DNA of 64,000 nt from Aurantiochytrium sp. KH105 (lineage: Eukaryota > Sar > Bigyra > Thraustochytrida > Thraustochytriidae), in contig BGKB01000065.1 in the NCBI GenBank assembly GCA_003116975.1, positions 1-64,000 of the forward strand, in the 5' to 3' direction. Position numbers and translations under genes: made by a program. This document shows positions 1-9,200 of this stretch, piece by piece. Below the pieces are notes generated by a model. It did no database searches. It was not told where the DNA came from and saw only the letters and a list, made by a program, of their open reading frames with translations. Each line of letters opens with the position of its first letter. Positions within the stretch are counted from its first letter, which is position 1.

Positions 1-95
1 ACGAGAGCTTTAATTCCATGTTGCTCAATCAATTTCATTCCCATCTGCTCGCACAGCTCAGTGACTGACAAAGCTTCTTTGGGGTGGTCGGTCTT
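1..95 (-). CDS. Possible partial exon off the left edge
   Basis: On the minus strand an open frame runs off the left edge and reads like ordinary protein (ends with the segment TELCEQMGMKLIEQHGIKAL). A TGA lies just upstream at 96-98 and there is no good start, so if real it would begin at a splice acceptor or at one of the two internal ATGs. It is too short to assign to a family and could be chance. Confidence 0.15.
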
Positions 96-805
96 TCACT
101 TGGTTGATTGCTGGGTGGTCTTTCACGGTGAGACAATCGCTCGTGATTCGTGGCTCTTTTGTCAATTTCGATCCTCGCCTAGGCCTAGATGTCGAAGCGC
201 ATCCGGTGAGCCCAGCAGAGCAGATCACGAAGTTCAAGCCCGTTTCGTCGATGACTTGCGTACGTTGCCAACCGACCGTCTTAGCCAACAGTCGCTTTCT
301 TGGTCCAGAGAAGGGGGTGGGTCGTGAGGTTCCCGACCTGGCTGACAGCTTGATTGCCTGCGGCTTCTTTGTGAGGTCGGTCGTTCTGTGAGCATCCATC
401 AATCAATCTCCATCCTTGCGAAGACTTGCACGGCCGGGCAGGCCTGCTCGCCGCTCGACCTGCGCGATCGAGGCAGACGCGGCGAGACGAAGCTCGCGGC
501 CGCAGACGGCCCTCCCGGGACGCAGCGCAGCAAGCAACACCTCCCCAAGATCGCAAGCCACGAGCGGCCGGCCACTCAGGCGAGCCGTTGACGCGACTTG
601 TGACGGAGTTCCAGGTTCGAGGTAGCCGGAATCGCGCTTCGTGTGCAAGCTCCAAGTTGCGTGTCGCGAAGAAGTGCGCCGGGTTGTAGAGACAGACGCA
701 GAGCAGAGACGCGGTGCCAGAGACGCAAACGCAGACGCACGCGCAAGCGCAGACGTAGACGTGGTCAAGGGTCTCGTCGCGCGCGTCGCGCACGCGGTCA
801 GCAAC
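96..805. other. Intergenic / 5' leader of the NIPA gene
   Basis: No convincing gene. It holds the palindrome TAGGCCTA at 180-187 and, from about 690 to 765, low-complexity GACGCA/GCAGAC-like repeats just before the transporter ATG. The reading frame of the transporter stays open upstream of its ATG, but with low-complexity content. Overlapping open frames on both strands show no family resemblance. Confidence 0.5.
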
Positions 806-1861
806 ATGGAGGACTACATTATTGGCGTGATTCTTTCCATCGTCGCAGCAGCGGCGGCCTCTCTCGGAGACAACACCATCAAACTCGCGTACACGAGACG
901 CGCGCGAGAAGAGGAAGACAGAGAACTTGCCAGCGACGATTACGACATTGTGGATAGTGGAGTGGAGCAAAGTGTCCGCGTGCCAGCAGAGCCCAGACCT
1001 ATGTATCTGGATCCTCTCTTTCTCTTTGGCAACTTTTGCCTTACCATCATTAATACCGTGCTCAATCTGGCAAGCATGGCCTTTGCCGATGCCAGCGTCA
1101 CCATTCCCTTTGGTGGCTTGCATATTGTGCTCAACGTTCCGCTTGCGTACGCAATCAACCGAGAGCGCTCATCACTGCGGGCCCTCTTCCTCAATGGCCT
1201 CATCTTCGTCTCTGTTGTAATCATTCTTGTCTCCGGAAACCGCGAGTCCACCGAGATCACAGCGCGAGAACTCGCGGGAAATTTCTTTCAGCTTAGCTTC
1301 TTTGTCGTGACAATGTGCATCGTCGCTCTCGGCCTTTTCGTTCGCATGTCCATGCTCTCTCCGCTTGAAAAAGCGCAGCGCCTCGGTATGACGATGGGTG
1401 CAGGGCTTATTGGTGCACTTACGCAACTCTTCGCAAAGGCCATGTCGCTTTGTCTCAAAGACGGCGCGTGGGAGTCGCCCATTACTTACTTTTTCATCCT
1501 CACTACGATCATCTCCGCCCTTTGCCAGGTTTATTCGCTCAATCGCTGCCTCGACCTTTTCAGTGCCTCCTTTACTGTTCCCATTGTCAATGCTGTCATC
1601 ATTGTGGTCGGAAGTCTCTACTCTGCTGTATTTTTCCGCGAAGTGGAGCGGTGGGACACAGAATCTCGGATCTTTGTTCCGTTTGGCATCTTTCTTTGCG
1701 CAGCATCCATTGCAGCCCTGTCCAACGAACCGGAGCCCACCGAGGTTCGCGAGCCGGCAATGTCCGAGCTCTCCTCAGCAGCCTTTGAGGAGGCCTTGAT
1801 TGACCCGGAAGCGACGCAGGTGAGTATCGAAAATGCTCAACCTCTGCTCCTTCAATCATAA
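806..1861 (+). CDS. NIPA-type magnesium transporter (DUF803 family)
   Basis: A predicted 351-residue polytopic membrane protein. The N-terminus (MEDYIIGVILSIVAAAAASL then GDNTIKLAY) resembles the first helix of NIPA/DUF803 proteins, followed by a hydrophilic acidic loop (about residues 35-70) and roughly eight further hydrophobic segments to about residue 315. The C-terminal tail is short, polar and acidic. Family members are thought to carry Mg2+ at the plasma membrane or in endosomes; placing this protein there is by family analogy. The start is the first ATG in the frame; the upstream in-frame extension lacks an ATG and is low complexity. It is intron-free and has no obvious functional link to the TTL-family gene that follows on the same strand. 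A general drug/metabolite transporter-type permease is the main alternative. Confidence 0.72.
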   Translation: MEDYIIGVILSIVAAAAASLGDNTIKLAYTRRAREEEDRELASDDYDIVDSGVEQSVRVPAEPRPMYLDPLFLFGNFCLTIINTVLNLASMAFADASVTIPFGGLHIVLNVPLAYAINRERSSLRALFLNGLIFVSVVIILVSGNRESTEITARELAGNFFQLSFFVVTMCIVALGLFVRMSMLSPLEKAQRLGMTMGAGLIGALTQLFAKAMSLCLKDGAWESPITYFFILTTIISALCQVYSLNRCLDLFSASFTVPIVNAVIIVVGSLYSAVFFREVERWDTESRIFVPFGIFLCAASIAALSNEPEPTEVREPAMSELSSAAFEEALIDPEATQVSIENAQPLLLQS

Positions 1862-2462
1862 CCTGCAAAGATGCAAAGCGTGTGAGTGATGTGCGCCAAT
1901 CAATGAGGCCAAATCCTGTGACATGAAAGAAGAAGGAAGTGCACGTGAACACCTTACGAATTGGCATCCTGCAGCTGCATTATTGGTAATTGTAACGCGT
2001 TTGGCCTCTACAATCACCGTGCTTGCAAACGAACAAAGAGAAGATAGGCCGTTTGCACCTTCCACCGTAAAGTATTTTACTAATCGTATTTTATTCTCCC
2101 AAATCTGCACGAGATTTGTATTGAGACTACCTCCGACCTGTGTTGGAAGTTAGCTTACCCATTCTCTTTCCAAATTTTAAACCAGGAAGTCGATGCTCGC
2201 GCTGAGGGAACCATGTTCTCTTCTGACTTGCAAGTAGGAAAGAAAGAGCTGTTCGAGCACGACATGCAGGGCGTGGTTCCTAGTAGCTGAGGCGGACTAA
2301 TCGTAACGGCAAGAACTTTCCCGCGTGATGGCTGCTGCAACTGCTCATTGGCCAGGATTGGCATTCAACCACAACAAATGTAAAGAGTCGGTCCCGTCGG
2401 TTGGTCATCACTCACCATGGTCAACGATCTCAGAAAGACGAATTCTCCAAATCAATAAATAA
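1862..2462. other. Intergenic
   Basis: About 600 bases between the NIPA-like gene and the TTL-family locus. It is visibly more AT-rich than the flanking genes and has no reading frame that looks like protein. It must hold the 3' end of the first gene and the promoter of the second. No repeat or RNA gene was seen. Confidence 0.5.
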
Positions 2463-2873
2463 ATGGGAATGAAGTCCGCACGAAAGCGCGACACGCGCAA
2501 GGCAAGGAAGCCGCGCGGCGGCGGTGACGCGAATGGCTTCGCGCGCACGCTCATCTGGGTCGCCTCCCTGCTTGTGCTCATGATGAACGTAAACGAATAC
2601 CTCAAGCTGTCTGCCGACATCGCAGAGGCTGAGGCGACATGGACCCGCGTCAACGAGGCCTTGGCGAGCGAGTCAACAGCGCTGAGAGTTAAACTCAACG
2701 AGACGCGACGCGCAGCCATGCGCGGGGCCCGTGCAAGATCAAACGAGCGCCAGGGGGAATCGGGAAGCCTCAACTTGGCAGAAACAAAGGCCTCCTCGCC
2801 AGCGTTAGCGACCACCTCCGCGCCCCATCCGATGCCAAGAAAGTGCTTATCATGGGCGTCAACTTCATCATGA
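2463..2873 (+). CDS. N-terminal membrane anchor of the TTL-family protein (separate frame)
   Basis: This frame starts with a good ATG, encodes a very basic N-terminus (many K/R in the first 20 residues), one hydrophobic segment (about residues 28-43, TLIWVASLLVLMMNV) and a polar, probably helical stretch to about residue 90. It then overlaps the TTL-family frame in a different phase. Its last 35-40 residues look like out-of-frame translation, because the other phase is already open from 2693 and reads sensibly there. I infer it is the true N-terminus of the next protein, joined by a small unrecognised intron or interrupted by a one- or two-base indel. The positive-inside rule predicts a type II anchor with the C-terminal part in the lumen. 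Confidence 0.45.
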   Translation: MGMKSARKRDTRKARKPRGGGDANGFARTLIWVASLLVLMMNVNEYLKLSADIAEAEATWTRVNEALASESTALRVKLNETRRAAMRGARARSNERQGESGSLNLAETKASSPALATTSAPHPMPRKCLSWASTSS

Positions 2874-4267
2874 ACCGCGACGCGGCCATCTGGGACTACA
2901 CCTTCGGCCAAGCAGGCTACGCGACGTCCCGCTTGACAAAGAAGAAACTTATGCGCGGCCAGGACAATGACTTTCGCGCCGTCAAATGTCTCGATCTCTT
3001 CGACGGTAAACCTCACTGCTTCGACCCCAGCATGCTCCTCTCTATCAAACGCTATCAACGTGTGTCCCGTCTCTACGGTCTGCGCGACACGTTGTGGAGC
3101 AAGGACAACTTTTGTGAGACCATGAGCGCGTCCTTGCGTGATTTCTATGTGGAACGCGAATTCGTCTTTCCTTGCTGGATGCTCCCTCGTGACTACCCGA
3201 TCCTCATGAAGCAAGTCAAGAACGAGTACGCTGACCGCTCCTTCATTCTCAAACCCACAGATCGTGGCGAAGGGTCCGGCATTGTCATCTTCGACAAGGC
3301 TTCCGAGCTTCCCCGATGGAAGAGATCCTTTCCTGATCTTGATGAAGTTGTTGTGCAAACATACCTTCCCAATCCGTATCTCATTGATGGCTACAAGTGG
3401 GATATGCGCACCTACGTTCTCGTTACGTCAATCCATCCGCTCCGTGCCTACATGTTTCGCGATGGTCTCGTGCGTTTTGCTGGCACACCGTACGACCCCA
3501 AACGCAAGGCTGGCGCACTCACCAACGTCTCGCTCAACAAGAACAAGACCAAGTCAGCCGAGGATCTTACATGGCCCTTTCCTAAGGTGTACCGCTGGCT
3601 CAAGCGAAAGGGCCACGACCCGGACCAGCTTTGGGATCGCATCGAGGCTGCGGTGACAATGATGCTTCTCAGCGCAGAACCAGGTTTTGTCAAGAAATTC
3701 CAAAAGCTTCAGCGCGGCTACGCATGCGCGAATTGCTACCAGCTTCTTGGCGTCGACGTCATCGTGGATGACACCGTTACACCCCGCGTCATTGAGGTCA
3801 ATGGCGAGCCATCGATGCAATTGTCAGGACAGGACGGATCTCAGTACGATCGCACGAAAAAGAGCATGACCCACGATCTGGTCCAGCTTGTCTACAGCAA
3901 CGACGACTCTTCTCTGCAGCTCACGGCGGACCTCATGGAACTCGAGCTCGACGGCGTTCGTCTTGGCTTTGAAGGGTCTGCAGCAGGCTGCCGCGCCGAC
4001 GTCTACGATGTGTGTCTCTCCCAACGCGATGTCGAGTATCTCTTGGAGATGAAACGCGAGGAAGGCAAAATGGGTGGGTTCCGCCGCCTCTATCCGCGCG
4101 CAGACGGTGCGAGATTTGACACGCTCATTGATCATCTCAAGACCAAGTTTCCTGGCGACGTCAACGAAGGATCCTTTCGCATCCATCGCGTCGCGACTGC
4201 TCTTTCCAAATTCACATCCCGTATTCGTTTTCAGAATTCCATCGATGATCCTGCATATGTAGAATAA
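2852..4267 (+). CDS. Tubulin-tyrosine-ligase (TTL/TTLL) family ATP-grasp ligase
   Basis: An ATP-grasp amino-acid ligase of the TTL family, which add amino acids to protein carboxylates, classically on tubulin. Visible motifs are the nucleotide-binding KPTDRGEGSGIVIF, the family hallmark DGYKWDMRTYVLV followed by LRAYMFRDGLVRFA, and the metal-binding end VIEVNGEPS. The last 110 residues form a mixed helical extension rich in charged residues. The first ATG in this frame is at 2852, but the frame is open from 2693 and the translation upstream of 2852 (for example NKGLLASVSDHLRAPSDAKK) looks genuine, so the real N-terminus probably comes from the anchor frame beginning at 2463. If joined, the enzyme is membrane-anchored. 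The substrate cannot be told from sequence; a non-tubulin target is possible. Confidence 0.75.
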   Translation: MGVNFIMNRDAAIWDYTFGQAGYATSRLTKKKLMRGQDNDFRAVKCLDLFDGKPHCFDPSMLLSIKRYQRVSRLYGLRDTLWSKDNFCETMSASLRDFYVEREFVFPCWMLPRDYPILMKQVKNEYADRSFILKPTDRGEGSGIVIFDKASELPRWKRSFPDLDEVVVQTYLPNPYLIDGYKWDMRTYVLVTSIHPLRAYMFRDGLVRFAGTPYDPKRKAGALTNVSLNKNKTKSAEDLTWPFPKVYRWLKRKGHDPDQLWDRIEAAVTMMLLSAEPGFVKKFQKLQRGYACANCYQLLGVDVIVDDTVTPRVIEVNGEPSMQLSGQDGSQYDRTKKSMTHDLVQLVYSNDDSSLQLTADLMELELDGVRLGFEGSAAGCRADVYDVCLSQRDVEYLLEMKREEGKMGGFRRLYPRADGARFDTLIDHLKTKFPGDVNEGSFRIHRVATALSKFTSRIRFQNSIDDPAYVE

Positions 4268-4791
4268 TCAAAGACACAGTTGCGACTATGTAGACGTGGT
4301 CAATACGCGCCAGCAAATAATAGATTCGCTTTTCCGTTGTGAGATTGTCTCCATCGGTTTGAACTGCAAGCATGAAACGAGTTCGTAACAAGAAAAGGAG
4401 GAGAGAGGGATTCAGGAGAGAGAATGTTAAAAAAAAGAAAAAATTGTCGCTTCGATACAAGCGCGCTCATGAATCCTTCTTTTCTACGTAAAAATCAATG
4501 ACAGAGGTAGTAGGCCTACGTAATGACGAGACTCGTGGCTTTTCCAGGAGCAAGGGTCTCCGGAAGAAAGTCTTTGCTAGTAATCACAACACAAAACATT
4601 ATGCTGCACATGCTGGCTGTGCCTGTGTGCCCTTCTTTCAACGCTGTTGTGCAATAGCCTATCATCGGTAGTACAATCAGGCTCCGTCTCCTTCGCATTC
4701 CCCCGAAAACATTGCCCACTGAAAGTCCGTTTCGCGCGGTTTCATCTCTGCCCTCCACAACGTCGCCCGTCAAAGCGCAAAACTCGAAGAC
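4268..4791. other. Intergenic with TAGGCCTA palindrome
   Basis: About 520 bases between the TTL-family gene and the CDF-like gene. There is an A/G-rich stretch near 4385-4445 and the palindrome TAGGCCTA at 4511-4518, preceded by TAG as in the copy at 35921. No gene is supported. Confidence 0.5.
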
Positions 4792-5811
4792 ATGAACTCG
4801 TCCCGCGACACGGACGCCTCGCGCTCCGCAGGCGAGCGCGAGGTCTGCGCGCGTAAGAGCCTGAATCCCTTCGACTCCGACGCAAGCGCAGAGCCTTCGG
4901 AATCCGGCTCGGACCTGGAGGGCCTACTATCGCCCGGAAGCGAAGACGACTTTGGCGCCTGGACCCATGTGGGCAAGGCCGGCGAGAGCCCCGTGGAGGA
5001 GGACCTCGAAGAGGACGCCGAGGAAACCGAAGTGAAGGGAGCAGAGCGCGAAGAGCAGTATGACGACATTTTGAGACGAAGCGCTGCTCTCTTTGGCGGT
5101 TTTGCGATTCTGCAACTCATCGCGGCGCTCGCGTCGCAGAGTTTGGCCCTCCTGAGCGACGCAGCGTCCATGCTTGTGGACACCATGTCGTACGGGCTCA
5201 ATCTATACGCGGAGCAACGCAAACGCAAACAGCGCCTCTCTGCTCTGGATCTCGTTCGTCTCGAGGTCTTCGTACCGCTCTTCAGCGCTGCCTGCCTCAC
5301 ATTTATCTTGATTGCAGTCTGCTGGGCAGCGCTGGCAGACCTCGCCCAGCCGCAGAGCCCCGGCGGCAAGACCGTGCGTGAAGGCTGGCCGCTCATTTTC
5401 GCGTCTGCTAACCTTGCTATCGACCTTGTATGTGCGTGGCGCTTCCTTCGCCGCGCGCAGGGGAACCCTCTCGAGTTTGTCATGTCTTCATCGACTTCAC
5501 AAGGCCGTTCCTGGATCGAAGACAGCTCGCCGCGCAATGTCAACATGTGCTCAGCGTGGACGCACATCATCGCTGACACCTTGCGCAGTATCACTGTGCT
5601 CTGCGCCTCCCTTCTTGCGGGCTTGCACCCAAATTGGAATTCAAATAGAGTCGACAGCTTTGCAGCATTGGTGGTGAGCGCCATCATTTTCATGGTCACG
5701 ATCCCCTTGCTCGTTTCTGCGTGGCGCAAGTATGGCGTGCTTCTCGACAGCTGGCGCGACAGCATTCACGCTGATTCGGCAGACGAATCAAAAGGCATGC
5801 TATCTTCGTAA
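4792..5811 (+). CDS. Cation diffusion facilitator (CDF/ZnT)-like membrane protein
   Basis: A 339-residue protein with an 85-residue acidic, disordered N-terminus followed by about six hydrophobic segments. The second segment contains LLSDAASMLVD and the fifth WTHIIADTLRS, which match the two metal-binding half-sites of CDF zinc/cation transporters (normally H-x3-D or D-x3-D in each). Here the first half-site has Ser where His/Asp is usual, while the second keeps H-x3-D. CDF proteins export Zn2+ or other divalent metals from cytosol by proton antiport. The soluble C-terminal domain of many CDFs appears missing, as the protein ends about 30 residues after the last helix. The start is the first ATG of the frame. 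The altered site leaves transport ability uncertain. Confidence 0.6.
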   Translation: MNSSRDTDASRSAGEREVCARKSLNPFDSDASAEPSESGSDLEGLLSPGSEDDFGAWTHVGKAGESPVEEDLEEDAEETEVKGAEREEQYDDILRRSAALFGGFAILQLIAALASQSLALLSDAASMLVDTMSYGLNLYAEQRKRKQRLSALDLVRLEVFVPLFSAACLTFILIAVCWAALADLAQPQSPGGKTVREGWPLIFASANLAIDLVCAWRFLRRAQGNPLEFVMSSSTSQGRSWIEDSSPRNVNMCSAWTHIIADTLRSITVLCASLLAGLHPNWNSNRVDSFAALVVSAIIFMVTIPLLVSAWRKYGVLLDSWRDSIHADSADESKGMLSS

Positions 5812-6287
5812 GGTGTGATTCCATCATCTCAAAATGCAAAGCAGAAGACATCCAAAAGCTCGAAGAGCTTGTTTCTGTATCCGTCATTCGGAAACAGGAG
5901 AATAAGTAACTCAGCTTCACGCTCGTCTGGCCGCAAGGATGACTCAACAGCCGTCACAAGACGATCTTCGTTCATGCATCACACCAAAAACCTACGACGT
6001 CTCGTTCGTCAAGCCACAAACTTTGACTCGAGGGCCGGCACAAGACGATCTTCGTTCACGCATCAACCTAATTTCTGTACACTTAGTAATCTAATCTGTA
6101 AGTAAAATGCTTCTGAACTTGCAAGCAAAGAGAATATGAATATGATCCAGCACCGCCTGGATACGATCGTGCACAAAGGCTCCCATAACAAAAAAAAAGG
6201 AAGCAAGTTGGGCAGCGATGTATACCCACGCTTTTATAGGGTATACCAGAGTGTCCCAGAACAGCAGAAGACGCAGAGAATAATTGC
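5812..6287. other. Convergent intergenic region
   Basis: The space between the 3' ends of the CDF-like gene (+) and the FHA/SFI1 gene (-). It contains a duplicated element of about 40 bases, listed separately. No coding sequence is supported. Confidence 0.5.
5941..6066. repeat. Two-copy direct repeat (~40 bp, 84-bp spacing)
   Basis: The block around 5941-5982 recurs at about 6024-6066. The copies share a core of about 20 bases (ACAAGACGATCTTCGTTCA at 5956 and 6040), flanked by GACTC..GCCG on the left and GCATCA on the right, with a few substitutions. It lies in 3' noncoding DNA and may be a tandem duplication of an 84-bp unit. Confidence 0.7.
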
Positions 6288-9200
6288 TCACGCGCTTGGT
6301 TCGCCTGTCGCGAGCAAATGGCCAAGCGCTTCTTCGACGGTGAGCGATCGCGCACGATGGCTCAATGGAAAGAGAGCAGTGGCTCGTCGAACGTGCTCGC
6401 CCAGCCCATTTCGAGCACGAAGATCCTCGAGCTGAGCACGGAGTGTTCGAACCGCTTCACGAAGCTTGGTTTGCTGCGATGCCTCCTCAAACTTTTGCAC
6501 GAGCAACTCATGTTCCTGTCGTAAACGCATGTGCGCCTCTCCCAAGTCTCGTAGTCGCGCACGTGCTTTACTTTCTGATTTCCGCGATGCGCCGACCTGC
6601 GCACGTAAGAGCGCCAGGGCCTCCGTTCCTGCAACAGAATTTCGATAGCCATCCCCACGGCCTGCTTGTGCGGACAGAAGCTCGTTGAGCTTGTCGAGTC
6701 TGCGCTCTGCGTCGCGAGAGTACGACTCGAGCCGCTGTCTCTCTCGAGCCGCTGCCCGCTGCACTTGCTTGAGCTCATGCTCGAGATCATCCCTTTCGCG
6801 GCACACGGCCCTCAGATTCTTTGCTGCAGCCCTTTCCTGCTCGGTGCTCACTCTTCGGACGGCGTCAAGCTCCCCGCGAAGAGCGTCGATCTCCTGCAAG
6901 TGTTTGATGACGAGGCCTCGTGATTGTTTTGCAGACTTTGCTTCCCCTTCGCTCGCCGGCACCACAATCTTGGCCAAAAGCTTGCGTTTATGCTCTTCGC
7001 TCTTGGCCAGCGTCTGCACTTGGCCAAGAAGAGCCTCAATCAGCATTTGTTGTTGTTCTTCCAAGGTCGTTTCTGGACTTTCAGCCCCACTAGTCTCGCG
7101 CAAAGCTGCACGCGGGTCTCCAAATCGCAAAACCTCTTTGCGATTATCCTGCTGTTGCTCAAGGGCATTCGTTCCGCTCCGAGCTTGGTTCATTGAAGTG
7201 TTCTCTTGGTTTTCATCACCATTGGCCACCGAAGAACTCGCTCGTCGCGACTTTTTCCGCTTGCCTCTGCGACCCTTGCGGCTCATACGTGTCGCTCCAC
7301 TATTTAAAGGAGATGTTACTGCTGCGCGCAAGGGCGAGCGGTCCGCGCTTGGACTTGCAGGGCTCACTTCGTCCTTGGGCAAGGATTCGTCGCCTACGGG
7401 GACATCAAAGTCGTCATCTTTCGTGAAAGCAAAGGCTTCATCGCCGCCGCCATGTTCTCCTTCAGCATCAAAGTCGAGTGTAAGCTCACCTTGATCGGCT
7501 AAAAGTCGATTGGAGCGCTCGGCAAGTTCGCGAACCTTCCCAGACACGCGAAGTCGAGCTTGTGCAAGCTCACGATCTCCAATGTAATGCTCGTACAGTG
7601 CACGCCACCCCATCTTGAGAACGAAGACCTTCATGCGCCATAGCATACGGCGCATGCTGCTGCGCTGCGCTTCGTTCAATCTTGTACCGTCAGCCCAAGC
7701 TGCAAAGAACGCACGCAGGGTTCGCGAGGTCAAGCGTTGACTGAGTCCTAATTCACCTGCACGCCGTACCGTAACGAGCTCGCGCCAGCCGAAGAAAGCC
7801 GCCTTCAAGACTCGGCTTGCACACCGGCTAGAAAGCTTACTCACGCGCTTTGTTTGCTGGCCCTCCGCTGCCCACAGCGTGAACGTTTCTCGCAGCAGGC
7901 GATTTCCTGCACGAACTCGTAGAATCTCGAGATGCTGTCGACGACGAGCACCAGCCTCTCGAGCAACGCGCCTCCATTGCCGTAGAATCTGCCCCACTCG
8001 CATTCGAATGCGTAATTTTGCCTCAAAACGCAAAAGCTTGCCACGCTGCCGGACCAGAACTCCTCGAGTACGTGCCCACACTCGCCAATGCCCAAAGGCA
8101 CGTCGTGTAGAATGCCTAAAGTGTTGCTTGATGCAGCGGACCAAGGCTCCGCGTCTGCGTCTCGAAAGCTCAAGCCTGCCCTCTAAATACGCATGCTCGC
8201 CGTCATCGAGACCTTCGTGCTTGCGCCAGCGCACAAAAGCCCACCAAAGCTGCATGATGCGCCTTGTTCGACACATGTGCATGAGCGCTTTCTGTCGAAT
8301 GCGCTTTCCATTAATGACTCGATGCTTCCATGCGCGAAACGAGGCCCAGGCAAGCTGACGTCGCGTCCTCTGGTTCTTTTCGGCAACGATGGTTCCATAT
8401 GCCTCAAAGATCTTCAAGACACGATCATGTGTATGCTGTGCCGATACGAGTGCGCGCCATGCCAACCACACCTTAATTTTGACCGTCTGCAAACGGCGAG
8501 CCATAACAGCGCGTAAACGCTCTCGCCGCGTTGTTCGCTCCCGAGAAGCCTGCGAACTCCACGCGCGTAATGTCACGCGAAGTTGTCTTCGTTGGTGCAA
8601 AGCATGTTTGAGCCTGTAAAAGACACGCTGCTGTAGAGTTGAGTCTGCATATCGCGCACTGGTAAAATGAAGAACCTGTCTTGTGCGGCGCCCCTCGTTC
8701 AGAGATTGTCGCCACACGGTGAATACGAGCCGCAAGTGCTCGTGCTGCAGATGCCGTAGAGACCGCGTTGCACGTTTCCTGCGAAAGCTCGCAAGACGAG
8801 TTGAATGCTGCCATTTGGCAAAAACATTTGCAAGGACAACCTTGCCAGGCCGTTGCACAAGCACAGATCGGACCCCTCCAAACCATGCTGCAACAAGGAC
8901 GAGATGCCGTGCATGATTCTCGTTTCCCATCTGGTCCACATGACCTGCTTCGTGGCACACATCGGGTGCGGTGTCGTAGCTTTGCAAGTTCGCATCTTGC
9001 GTCGCTTCATCTTGGCTCAAGGAAGCCGTAGCACCCATGGTCTGAGCCTTGCCCGCGTCGGACGACCCTCTCGCGCGGAATGGACCGTCTTCCGCGCTTG
9101 TAATGGGACCTTTCGATTTGATTTCTTTCTGCAAAGCCTCAAAGCTAGTCATGGCCCTTGCAGCTTCCTCTTCAGCGACAACAGCGCGACATTTGGCTTC

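Noticed and set aside
601-640. GGTTCGAGG resembling a tRNA B box
   Set aside because: No matching A box, acceptor stem or cloverleaf could be found around it.
281-1123. 280-codon minus-strand frame over the NIPA-like gene
   Set aside because: Antisense to a clearly coding membrane protein, with repeat-derived Cys/Val alternation.
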